A stretch of 64,000 nt of DNA from Strigamia acuminata (taxonomy: Eukaryota; Arthropoda; Chilopoda; Geophilomorpha; Linotaeniidae). Shown piece by piece: positions 34,401 to 47,600 of the stretch; position 1 is the first letter of the stretch, and each line of letters starts with the position of its first letter. The stretch is taken from NCBI GenBank assembly GCA_949358305.1, contig OX442320.1, forward strand, positions 9,006,259 to 9,070,258. The letters run 5' to 3'. Both the position numbers and the translations under genes were made by a program. The notes beneath the pieces were generated by a model, which saw only the letters and a list, made by a program, of their open reading frames with translations, was not told the DNA's origin and did not search any database.

Positions 34401-34988
34401 CTGTTTTGATACAACCTGATTTGAATGCGTTTATACACTGCACGCAAACAAAGAAAAAGTCAAACATAAACAAAAATGTAAAATAATCTCTAGTCTTCAA
34501 CTTACTAGTGTTTGAAAACTTAAATCTTGAGGTTTCACACGTAAACTGTCCCATAATTGAAAAGCGTCGGTAAAATCGCGAAAAAAATTAGTGTTTTGTA
34601 GTGTCGCTATTACAATTTCTCTGTTGCATAAAGTAATGGATGGAAATGTGATAGACGTGCGTTTCTGGAGCTTTACTTCGGTTACAATTGCACCGTCGAG
34701 ATAAACGATGACGCGAGTAGCAATTTGGTAACTGCAGCCGGTAACACAACAAATTATTACTGCAAACCACACAAACTTAAACAACAGGCTGTAGGATTTA
34801 TCATAAAACTTATTGAGTCCAAACAAATCATTTTGTTTGCTGCAGCATTTGCATTTTCCATTATTGTTGGAAAGTGGACGAATAACACGTATGCCGCTAC
34901 GGTGCGACATGATGTCCCGTTGCTGAGACAACGCCTCAAACAAATAGAAGACTGGAATATTCACCTTTTCAAGCAATGATAGAAACAA

Positions 34989-35587
34989 ACATCATCGATG
35001 ATTTTGTCCCAAATTGAAAGCAGACATCGATGTATATGAGACAGACATTTTGTGTTCGCCACCCGTTGAATGACTGTAACTATGAGCAGGTTTTATCAGC
35101 ATAAAAGTGATATGCAATCAAAAATTCATCGAGACTTCATTAAAATGTGAATCAATTCGTGTAATTATACTGGTGTTGGTGCAGAGTTGTCACGTCGTAT
35201 AATTTTTATTCATTTAATTATACTGTTGTTCGTGCAGTAGTCAGGTGGTGAAATTTTATGATTGATTTGGGTTTTATTTTTAGTTTATGGAACGTGATGT
35301 ATTTGGCAAAGAAATAAGAAATAAAAATAATAAGTTTCGGTTGACGATTCTGTTTTAAGAATTAGAAATCGGGAGTTTCATTTTTTTTCTCTCATTTAAT
35401 CATTTTATATTATTTCGTGATTATCTTTTTTAATGCCAGATGAATAGTTCGAGAATATTTTTATTTTTTCCGTAAAAATTGACATAAATTTCGTTTTTTA
35501 TTTTTATTTTTAGAGTTTTCCACTTTTATCACTACCGGTGAAGCTTTTACGAACCTCCGATAGGTGTCAGTCAAATCGCCATCCAAA
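34989..35587. other. Spacer between the channel array and JMJD4; no gene seen
   Basis: AT-rich, about 600 bp. It marks the right end of the DEG/ENaC array. The left part may hold the promoter of gene K (minus) and the right part that of JMJD4 (plus). The word TTATACTG(G/T)TGTT(G/C)GTGCAG occurs twice (near 35168 and 35219), which hints at a small local duplication. Confidence 0.5.
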
Positions 35588-38079
35588 ATGGTAGCTCGCG
35601 TTAACCCATCTGACATATCAAACCAAGAATTTTACCACGAATACTTAATGAAAAATAAACCATGTATACTGGAAGAAGCTACCACAAAAAATTGGCGCAG
35701 TAGACAACTATGGGTGACGAACGAAGGAAAACCGAATCTCTCTTACTTGAAAACAAAATTCGGTATAAAACCAAAAAATCAATAAACAAATAATATAAAT
35801 TAAAAAATCTTTCTTAAATTCCAGGCTCATCCAAAGCACCAGTCGCCAATTGCAAAATCAAGCATTACAACGCCCAACTAACAGACAACGTGACAGTAAA
35901 CGAATTCGCCGAATACTGGCAAAAATACATCGAAAGCGGATACTCAAACTCAATGGATTCTCTGTATTTAAAAGACTGGCATTTCCAAAAGGAATTTCCA
36001 CACTACTGCGCATACACTGTGCCCACATTTTTCACATACGATTGGTTAAACGAATATTGCAAGCACAAAACCTCCGACGATTATGATTTTGTATACATGG
36101 GACCTAAGGGTTCGTGGTAATTTAATTTAATTTGATTTAATTCAAATTTAAAAATATTTAAAATTTTGAATCTGTTTAGGACTCCTTTTCACGCCGATGT
36201 GTTCCGGTCGCACAGTTGGTCGGCGAATGTCTGCGGGAGGAAAAAATGGTTGTTGTGTCCACCGGGAAGCGAGAATAGTTTACGTGATGCTCTTGGAAAT
36301 TTACCTTATGATTTAAATGATGTGCGGACGGATGTTGTTGGGTTAATTGAAGTGATCCAAGGTCCCGGTGAAGTTATTTTTGTGCCTAGTAATTGGCACC
36401 ATCAAGTTTATAATTTGGCACGATGCTTTTATAGTCGAGAAATTGAGTTGGGTCAATAAAATTTGGATTTTTTTTTGTAGGAAGACACGATATCTATCAA
36501 TAGGAATTGGTTTAACGGGTCAAATGTGGACGATGTTTTTAATTTTTTGATTAAATCGCTCGATGATGTTCGGTGCGAAATAAGCGATTGTAAGGAGATG
36601 GACGGGTGGGACGAGCAGTGTCAGGTATAACAAAAATAAATAAATAATTATTGTATATCTTCTAATTGAGCACCCGTGCACTATTTGCAACGGAAATTTT
36701 TTTTTTCTTTATGTGGAATTGGCCCATGAGCTGTTTGATTTTTAATTAATTAATTAATTAATTTTTCATTAAAAAATCAAATTTTTCATTTAAAAATCGA
36801 ACTTTACAGTAAAAAATCGAATTTTTCATTAACAAATAGAATTTTTCATTAAAAAATCGAATTTTTCATTTTAAAATCGAATTTTTCATTTTAAAATCGA
36901 ATTTTTCATTTTAAAATCGAATTTTTCATTTTAAAATCGAATTTTTCATTTTAAAATCGAATTTTTCATTTTAAAATCGAATTTTTCATTTTAAAATCGA
37001 ATTTTTCATTTTAAAATCGAATTTTTCATTTTAAAATCGAATTTTTCATTTTAAAATCGAATTTTTCATTTTAAAATCGAATTTTTCATTTTAAAATCGA
37101 ATTTTTCATTTTAAAATCGAATTTTTCATTTTAAAATCGAATTTTTCATTTTAAAATCGAATTTTTCATTTTAAAATCGAATTTTTCATTTTAAAATCGA
37201 ATTTTTCATTTTAAAATCGAATTTTTCGTTTAAAAATCGAATTTTTTATTTAAAAATCGAATTTTTTATTTAAAAATTGTTTTTTTTATTTAAAAATTGT
37301 TTTTTTTATTAAAAAATTAAATTTTTCGTTTAAAAATTGTTTTTTTTATTAAAAAATTAAATTTTTCATTTAAAAAATTGAATTTTTTATTTAAAAATCG
37401 CATTTTTTATTAACAAATCGAATTTTTCATTTTAAAATCGAATTTTTCATTTTAAAATCGAATTTTTCATTTTAAAATCGAATTTTTCATTTTAAAATCG
37501 AATTTTTCGTTTAAAAATCGAATTTTTTATTTAAAAATCGAATTTTTTATTTAAAAATTGTTTTTTTTATTTAAAAATTGTTTTTTTTATTAAAAAATTA
37601 AATTTTTCGTTTAAAAATTGTTTTTTTTATTAAAAAATTAAATTTTTCATTTAAAAAATTGAATTTTTTATTTAAAAATCGCATTTTTTATTAACAAATC
37701 GAATTTTTCAATAAAAAAAATCGAATTTTTCAATAAAAAAATCGAATTTTTCAATAAAAAAAATCAAATTTTTCAATAAAAAAAATCGAAAAATTATCAT
37801 CAAAAACATCGAATTAGCACAATTTAATAAATCTATTAATTTCAGATCATTTTAAAAGCCTCCCAAGGCATGGATTTCTACGACTTCCACGAACTCCTCA
37901 AATTCATCGCCCAATCGCGATCATCGTGCGAATCCCCCGACAACACACACCTAAACAAATTCGAATTACACCAATTAATATCCGTTCTAAACCGCTTCCA
38001 ACTCTCAGAAAATATCCCCGCCGATCTTCTAGCATCGACTCAACATCTAATCGACACTTACAGAAAAAACGAGCCATAA
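35588..38079 (+). CDS. JMJD4: JmjC-domain lysyl hydroxylase, JMJD4-like (360 aa)
   Basis: Exons 35588-35762, 35825-36116, 36180-36417, 36481-36624 and 37846-38079 join to 360 residues. The JmjC 2-oxoglutarate oxygenase fold is shown by the iron-binding HxD at residues 160-162 (TPFHADV) and the distal His in NWHHQVYNL (229/230), with RKKWLLCPPG between. JMJD4 hydroxylates a lysine of the release factor eRF1 and so supports translation termination; this role is inferred from the family. The exon 3/4 junction needs a GC donor (AATTTG then GCACGA), because read-through meets a stop after 15 codons and other donors would delete the conserved VYNL. Intron 4 (1.2 kb) is almost entirely tandem repeat. 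The gene is convergent with cyclin Y. Confidence 0.9.
36722..37800. repeat. Tandem repeat of about 20 bp in JMJD4 intron 4
   Basis: Dominant unit TCGAATTTTTCATTTTAAAA, very uniform at 36860-37200. It then shifts to variants with TTTAAAAATTGTTTTTTTTA, and a block at 37420-37690 repeats the order of variants seen at 37190-37410. This indicates a second-level duplication of about 230 bp. Confidence 0.93.
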
Positions 38080-38533
38080 AACCGAGGTTAAATTCAATAA
38101 TATTTACATTAAAAAAATTTATTCAACTTTCTCTTTGCAGCACGATTTCATTAAATGTGACATATTTTTTCCTATTTTTTTTTTCTTCTTTTTTTTCAAA
38201 TTTGTCCGTCATTTTTATTCACAAAAATTAATCAGCGCTCAACGACGCTCCTTATAATCATGATTTTCGTGTTAAAAATTCACCTCAACAAGTAGTGATC
38301 ACAAAAAAACAAAAAAAAAACAAAAAAAATCCTTTTACAGACGCGCGAAATGGAATGGTTCGATATTTTTTTTCTAAGTTTGATTTGATTAAGTCAATTG
38401 GCAAATGGAGTCGCCAAAGTACGACTGCACGTGGATTCCTTTGAGCAACAATGTCGTAGCAACAGCAAATCTATTCTCAAACGAACCGACCGGAAGTAGC
38501 GAGGAGGCGCCGAACAAAACTCGTAGCGTGTCA
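38080..38533. other. Convergent 3' spacer between JMJD4 and cyclin Y
   Basis: About 450 bp of AT-rich sequence with poly-T and poly-A runs. It holds the 3' ends of both genes; no coding region is seen. The stretch 38395-38530 has a more balanced composition and may be 3' UTR of cyclin Y. Confidence 0.5.
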
Positions 38534-40355
<1,822 letters not shown>

Positions 40356-40936
40356 GATGATCACCGCTGCAAGTGCAGGTGACAAAAATCAAACTTAGGC
40401 CTAAATCCTGAGCCACCAGCTCTCGGTGCTACGAGTCGAAATGCTGGGGCAAAAAGGCACTGTTGTAGGTCGCATTTGTGTGGATCAATTTAGGAAGCTA
40501 ATATGGGTAAAAACCGCCATCGTTTTTCCGTTCCTGCCACAAAAGCCGAAAGAAAAGAAGAGACGGCTCGGCGCAGTCAAAATCAAATGAGAGGGCGTTG
40601 GTTCGGTCGCGATTATTAGACGGACCGGTCGCGAAGCTTTGACCTTTTCTCGCCAGATGGCGAGCGTGGTTCGTGCCGCTTTAAAGCGCATGCGTGTGGT
40701 TGTGTGTGTGTGTTTTGCGCCAAATTTTTATTTCCCGCCTTTTACGGTAAAATTATTCCGTGTTGTTCAATCAGTGCTACACAACGCGTTGGTATTTGCG
40801 ATTCGACTTGACAATCGGTGGTGAATGGTAGATCTAACGACACCTGCATCCAAGTACGAGATTGTGCGCATTTGGGGCTAGGAAATCGATTAATTTGTGT
40901 TGTTTTTCCCGATTTTCTTTCAGGCCTTGCAGGAAG
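40356..40936. promoter_or_regulatory. Divergent promoter region, cyclin Y / USP
   Basis: About 580 bp between the two start codons, richer in GC than surrounding non-coding DNA. It includes a TG-rich stretch (GTGTGGTTGTGTGTGTGTG near 40693). A splice acceptor (TTTCTTTCAG at 40914-40923) just before the USP ATG suggests a 5' UTR intron. No defined transcription-factor site is claimed. Confidence 0.55.
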
Positions 40937-43900
40937 ATGAAACGGCCATTGTGGATGGGAGAGTTCAATGGCGCTTTGTCCGTACCTGGAAAAGGCAGTT
41001 TTTCAGGTTGTTACCAAGGTATGAGCTGTGGTATGAACTTCACTCGTGGAAAACTACAACTATTTCGTAAGAAACAGAATTGGATGGTTCAGTTTGACCC
41101 CGATGGGCCACTCAGCCCTTTTCAAAGAGCCGTATGGATTTTTTTTTTGTATTTTGTTTTGTTTTATAATTTATTATTATTATTATTATTATTACAGTAG
41201 AGCAGCCATTATAGAAACTAATCGGGAGACAGATTTGTTCGCATAATATAATGTAAAGTGCGAAAGTGCGAAAGACAAAACATCGGCTTTCTTAAAAGTG
41301 GGTCGCGATGCTAAAAACTTTGAGAACGTTAAAGAATCTGTCGCCGATTGTTTTATAATCGACCGTCTACTGTATTGTTTTCGAGATATTAATTGGAATT
41401 TTTGTTTTATTTGTTTTTTTCAAGTTGTCGAGCAATTTTAACATTCAGGGTTACTTGCGAGAGCGTTCTTTCTATAAGAATTTTGTGCAGCATGGCAAAG
41501 TACAAATACATTTTGGCCATTCAGCTTTCCTCCAGTTTGATTTTGAGAATTTGGAACGTGACGAAGAGATGCTGAAGAAAATATCGGACGTTTTCGAGTA
41601 TTTCTTCAGCAAAGATGAGAGTTATTCGCCGGCCGTTCAGGACGCGTCGTCCGCCGAAGAAGATCCGTTTTCAAAAGCGGAAGAGTCGCATCTCGAAAGG
41701 AATAAACTCATCGCGCAGTCCACGCTTTGCAAAAATTTGAGCAAAAGGGAATTAGAAAGTCCACCAACGTACGATACGTCACCGAAGTCGTTTTCGTCGC
41801 CCGAGATTGAGTCGGTGGGCGACGATGACGAACCAAAAGACAAGGAAATGGAAATTGACGATCTAAACAGCTGCGGTTACTTCAGCAACGAATATATCAG
41901 CGATTTGTTGCAAGAATCGCATCCGAAATCGCCGGAACACGATAAAAATGGCGCACAAAACGGGCTGACGACGCCCAAGAAAGACCCGTCGTGGATGAAC
42001 ATTCCGCCGGTTAAAGTGAACGGAATTTTGTCGCCGTCGTCGAAGAACAACATAATTAAGACGACAACACCTTTTGCGAATGGTCTGTCTAGTGGAAAAC
42101 CACAGAAATTTCTAACTTCGGATCAATGTCGCAATGCCAAGTAAATATTTGTGCGAATTTTTATAAAAATTATATTAAATTTTGTTTGTTTTTAGGGATT
42201 CGGTGAAAAGATCGCTAAACAAGAGCAATGTGTACGTGTGGAGTTGAAATTTAATTGATTTTTGTACAATTTTTGAGGTTTTTGTTTGGAAAAATGTAGA
42301 AGCAACAGCGGGAGTTCGTTGAGACCAGCGACGCCGATCTTGTCGCAGACGAAACCGGTGAATTTTTACGGGGCGAGTCGTTCGGCACCTAGACGTCGCA
42401 ATTACGAAAATATCGGTCTCGACCAATCGCCATATTTTAACAAGTAAATTGTGGTTTTGTTGGGCGTGAATGCAGCGCCGCTCGTTTATTGTTGCGACCA
42501 CTTTAAAATTTTGTTTTTATTTCCGTGTTCATTTCACTGGTTTATTTTGCTCAAAATTTTTGGTTTTAAGAATGTATTGAAACATGAGGAGTATTTTAAA
42601 ATGGTTTAGTAATTGTAGTCGGGTTAATGCCTATGGCACACCATTGCTGTCGGTGTCGGCATCCGAAGCAACGAGCGATTGTCGTGTAGGTCGCGTCGTG
42701 AGGTTTTGGGAAGGTTTTTTGTTTGTTTTATTTTTTGTTTGTTTGTTTTAGTAGTCAGAGACAGGGGCGAGGTTACGCACGTTTATCGACGGGGACAGCA
42801 GCACCGAAACGAGACTATGGTTCGTGTCAGTCGGCCGTTTGTGTCAATGGAAATGCGAAGAAATTAAGACTTGCGAGAGAGCGGGATGAAAAAGAAAACG
42901 GTTATTGCGACAATCAAGGGTGAGTTAGGCGAATAAACGTCGTTTTTAACTCGGAATTTTGAATTTTGGGATATTTTTTGTGAATTTTGAGGTATTTTTT
43001 TGAGATTTTTGTAAATTTTCGTGTATTTTTTGTAATTTTTTGAAGTTTTTTGTAATTTTTTGAAGTTTTTTGTAATTTTTTGAAGTTTTTTGTAATTTTT
43101 TGAAGTTTTTTGTAATTTTTTGAAGTTTTTTGTAATTTTTTGAAGTTTTTTGTAATTTTTTGAAATTTTTGTGAAATTTTTTAATTTTTTTTAATTTTTT
43201 AAATTTGTTTAGGTTTGTCAATATCCATAACTCGTGTTACATGAACGCTATACTACAAGCTCTGCTTTCGTTCCCGGTGTTAATCTCTCATTTGAGTAAT
43301 GAAAAGTATATGCAAATCGACGATGGACTGTTAATGTAATTAAATTAAATTAATTTAATTTATTATGGAAGTAATAATTTTTTTTTACTTGCAGGGCGTT
43401 CTTGGAATTGAATCAAATTCGTTTTCAAACTTTAAACGGAAGGAAAACTTGTCTTTTAAACACTTTCAAAGAAAAGATGATTAAAGCCAGCAATAATTTC
43501 AAAGAAATGGGAAGACATGAGGTTGTAACTAAATATTTAACCATTTTTAGACGTGAAATTAACCAACTTATTTTATTTATTTTCAATTTCAGGACGCTCA
43601 TGAGTATTACTTGAGCTTTAAAGATTGTTTACAACAAGAAATCCAACAAGTAATCCCGAACGATCAGGCAATCGAAGACATAACCAACTTGGAAATGGTG
43701 GAGACCAGATTGTGTATGACCTGCAGTAAGCACTCGAAAAACGTCAACGAAACCACCCAAACTCACAGCGAACTGGGAGTCGATATTCCGGAAGAAATGT
43801 GCGAGATTTTATCCCCAAAAAAATGAAAAATTAATTTTATTTCATTTTATTTGTAGGAATTTGGACGAAAACTTCAGATTGAAATGTTTGATCGATTCCA

Positions 43901-44505
43901 CGCTCAAATCGTCAACCGTTCCATTCAATTGCGAGTGCGGCGAAACTTACGTCGATCTTTTCAAAAGATTTTCCCGCCTTCCCAAGTAAATTAATCCCAA
44001 AAAAAAATTAATTAATTACTTAATTAATTTTTCTATTTAAAACAGGATCCTAGTAATACATTTGCACCGATACAGCGTGAAGGATGGGAACATTGAGAAG
44101 AATTCCTCACACATCGACATCCCGGAAGTGCTGGACTTGACGCGGTTTTGCACGAAAAACGTTTCCGCGCCCCTACTGGAGAAACGAAGCGACTTTATCT
44201 CGTACGACGTTGACGACGCGAATGAAGAGAAGTGCAAATATCAGCTGCAAGCTGTTATTGAGCATTTAGGAAGTTGGGCGAACGGCGGCCATTACATCGC
44301 GCGTGTTCGACACGCGGGCGTGTGGCTCAAATGCGACGACGAAGTCGTCTCGCAAATGAGCGAGGAAGTTGCCGACAGTTGCCAACAGAGCGCGTATCTC
44401 TTATTTTATAGTCACAGGTGAGTTTGTTTTGATGTGAATGAATTTTTATTATATTGAACGAGAATATTGTACAGTTCGCAGACGCAGATGAATGAAATCG
44501 GCTAG
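40937..44505 (+). CDS. Ubiquitin-specific protease (C19), USP37-like (747 aa)
   Basis: Exons 40937-41131, 41425-42140, 42196-42231, 42300-42443, 42755-42919, 43213-43335, 43395-43521, 43593-43798, 43857-43985, 44046-44417 and 44475-44505. The protease removes ubiquitin from substrates. The Cys box GFVNIHNSCYMNAILQ places the nucleophile at C427, DAHEYYL and ILVIHLHRY follow, and the His box GGHYIARV gives H696 with WLKCDDEV supplying the acidic residue. The N-terminal segment (KGKLQLFRKK-like, WMVQFDPDGPLSPFQ) is compatible with the PH-like domain of USP37/26/29, and a disordered acidic region follows (130-400). The canonical GNTC is HNSC here, and the large insert with ubiquitin-interacting motifs of vertebrate USP37 is missing. 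The family member assignment is tentative; the USP fold is sure. Confidence 0.88.
41290..41330. mobile_element. Fragment of a hAT-type MITE in USP intron 1
   Basis: GTGGGTCGCGATGCTAAAAA followed by CTTTGAGAAC closely resembles the right end of the 26547-26839 element. No left end was found. It lies in an intron that also carries a TTA microsatellite (41168-41194). Confidence 0.6.
43020..43170. repeat. 20-bp tandem repeat in USP intron 5
   Basis: About seven units of GTAATTTTTTGAAGTTTTTT, nearly identical, upstream of the exon that encodes the catalytic cysteine. Confidence 0.93.
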
Positions 44506-44631
44506 AATGTTGCGATTTGTTTTGCTTTTCGGTTCAGCACACCTCATCAACTGATTGTAACTTTTTGTAAAAAATCGAAAGTTAGTCTAGTATTTTTTGG
44601 TACGGTACGCCGTCGTCTCATGTGTCTTATC

Positions 44632-47600
44632 TTATGTAGAGAAAACATGATTATTTGTAGCAAGAAACGAATAAATGTTTGTATAAACGAGATGGAATTG
44701 TATTACCCATAGGTTGACTCTGTGCTCGGCTGTTTCATATATAGCCTGTGGTCGCAAGTTCATTTTCTTGGCGCGATGATCCTTGGGAATTAATAAAATA
44801 AATAAAACGAAAATTGTATTTTATTTCTTACCTGTCGGCCTGTGGGTACGCGGGTCAGTCCGGACTGTTTGATGTATTCTGGATCGAAGAAGGAGTTTTG
44901 GAAGGTTTGCGCTTGGATTTTTAGGTCGTACCACACTTCGAAATCTGCAACTGGTGTTAGTTTTTGGAAGCTTTTGGTTTGTTGTGTACTGACCTCCCAT
45001 TATGCGGAGCCTGGTTTCGTGCATCACTTTTTGCAGGTTGTTGATGGCGGTTCGTAAGTTATTCGCTTGGGAAACTAGATTTTTCTTTTTGAAGGAAACA
45101 ACTTCTTGGATTTCATCCATATCGTTGGCATCCTCGATGCTTGTCGGCCTGAACGTTATACCGTCGTTCAGCGATTTTTCCAAATCTCGAATGTCGTTCA
45201 GTATACTGTTGTAACGTTCCTTTTTTCTTAGTGCAAGAGCTAACAAAAAATGGAGGGAAAATAAACCCAGGGTCGGTGGTCCAAAATTGTCATTTTAAAG
45301 CTAAAATGATGGATAATCCGCCTCAAAAATGTCATTTTTCAGGTCTAATGTCTAAAAAAGGATTTTAGGCCAAATTCCTACTTTTCCAAGTTCAAAAATG
45401 CATTTTTAAGTGCGTTTTAAGGCAAATTTAGGTGTAAAAATACATTATCCCCACTGCTCAGGTTTAAAAATGCATTTTAGGCCCAAATCCCTAGCCTTCA
45501 TGTACAAAAATGCATTTTTAGGCTAAAAACAGCCACTATTTTCGTCCAAAAATGAAATTTAGCCTTAAAAATGCCACTTATCAAGTGTGAAAATGCATTT
45601 TAGGCTTAAAAATGCCATTTATCAAGTGTGAAAATGCATTTTAGGCTTAAAAATGCCATTTATCAAGTGTGAAAATGCATTTTAGGCTTAAAAATGCCAT
45701 TTATCAAGTGTGAAAATGCATTTTAGGCTTAAAAATGCCATTTATCAAGTGTGAAAATGCATTTTAGGCTTAAAAATGTCATTTATCAAAGGTGGAAATG
45801 CATTTTAGGCTCAACAATGCCACTCTTCAAGTCTTGCTAACGCATTTTTAGACACAAAATAGCATTTTTTAAGCCAAAATTTGTTCGGAGTAATCTACTT
45901 TTAAAGCCTCGGAGTTTGCCAGCAAGATCAGGAGCCAATTCTCTCTTAAAATATTCAAAAGCATCATCGCGACCGGGGAAGAAAAGCGGCTTAGCAGCCC
46001 TAAAAATAATCAATTTTTTAATTTTTAATGTTAAAACTTTAACCTTAACCGAGTAAAACAATAATAATAATTAATTACGATTTTCTCCTAGCCAAACCGA
46101 TTTCCGGGCCGACCAATCTGCGACATGAAAAAATAATTAACTCATTCCTTGTACGAACTGAATTGTCCTTGCCTGATTCCAGTACGCATCGACATTTCGG
46201 AATGAAACGATCCGAGTTTAAATCCGGTTAATTCCGCTTCTTTTTCTGCAGTCCCGGCAGCAAAACCATCGTTTTCCTCCAAAATCCCGCCCTGTCTGAT
46301 CGTTAGTAAAGACATTGTCGACGTTAATTTAAACGGTTGTGAAATGTTGGAAGCCGGGACGGAAACTTCCGTTGGGTAGGGAATCTCTGCTAATTTCTTG
46401 TACATCAAAGATCGATTTTTTTCCTCACTGCAAATTGTACTTATAATTATCCATTTATTTATTTAGTTGATACCAAAAGGCACATTCATAAAGCAATTTA
46501 GACTAAACAAGCAAAATAGGGCTTCCGAAAAAAATCTGCATTTCCGAAAAAATCTGCATTTTCGAAAAAATCTGCATTTCCGAAAAAATCTGCATTTTCG
46601 AAAAAAATCTGCATTTCCGAAAAAATCTGCATTTTCGAAAAAAAACTGCATTTTCGAAAAAATCTGCATTTTCGAAAAAAATCTGCATTTTCGAAAAAAA
46701 TCTGCATTTCCGAAAAAATCTGCATTTTCGAAAAAATCCGATAAAGTCTGCATTTCCGAAAAAATCCGAAAAATTCTGCATTTCCGAAAAAAATCCGAAA
46801 AAATCTGCATTTCCGAAAAAAAATCCGAAAAAATCTGCATTTCCGAAAAAATCTGCATTTCCGAAAAAATCTGCATTTCGAAAAAAATCTGCATTTTCGA
46901 AAAAACCTGCATTTTCGAAAAAATCTGCATTTTTGAAAAAAATCCGAAAAAATCTGCATTTCCGAAAAAAATCACTTTGTGGATGCGCCTACTGCGATAA
47001 TTCTTGATTCTTCACTCATACTTGTACATATTTCTCATCATTGCAAACGCAGCTTTCAATTCTCCTTTACTTTCAACCTGAAAAATATTTTTAAAAAAAA
47101 AATTTTTTTGCCTTTTTAAACGGATATTTATTCGATTACATCGACAGAATCGCTTTCGTTTTCCATAAATGTGGCGACATGGCCGTACAGCGCTTTCAAC
47201 TCGTTACCTCTCGGTTGTAAATGATCGACAGGTCTGCTAGTTTTGTACTAAAAAAAAATGTATAAAAAAAACATCATTTATTGCTAAATTCCAGATTATT
47301 CTGTCGTTTTTAAACCTTTAATTGGTACGTGTATAATTCAGATTTCAATTGAGTCAATTCCTTCTGCATCGTAGCTAGCAAATTCTAAATTTAAAAAAAA
47401 AATTAATTACACATAAATTACTGGATAAAAAGAACATTTTACCGCATTTAAATCCCTGATATTAGCCTTTACAACCTTTCGTGGTAAACCTAAAATTCTT
47501 CGACCAAACTCGATAGTACCCAACTGTAAAATAAACAACAAAATTAAAAATAGTTTACTTGATCCACCACTAGCTGGCGCCAACTAAGCACACGCACAAC

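Larger units (their letters stand above)
28805..34910 (-). pseudogene. DEG/ENaC-family ion channel, gene K, interrupted in exon 2 by a copia element
   Basis: All six exons are recognisable: 34506-34910, exon 2 in two pieces (34406-34437 and 29719-29789), 29563-29657, 29404-29508, 29234-29340 and 28805-29171. Without the insertion and one copy of the 5-bp duplication, exon 2 is 103 nt, exactly as in its sisters, and the frame would be open for 393 residues. The first ATG is at 34910 (MSHRSG). The 4.6-kb element lies in the same transcriptional direction and introduces its own LTR, so normal product is not expected. The last exon still reads FSDIGGTVGLYLGVS with no other disabling change, so inactivation is recent; this could be an allele rather than a fixed loss. 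Confidence 0.88.

Noticed and set aside
46463-47000. Overlapping frames of 92-177 codons on both strands
   Set aside because: They fall inside an intron of kinesin paralog 1 and are produced by the 17-18-bp tandem repeat.
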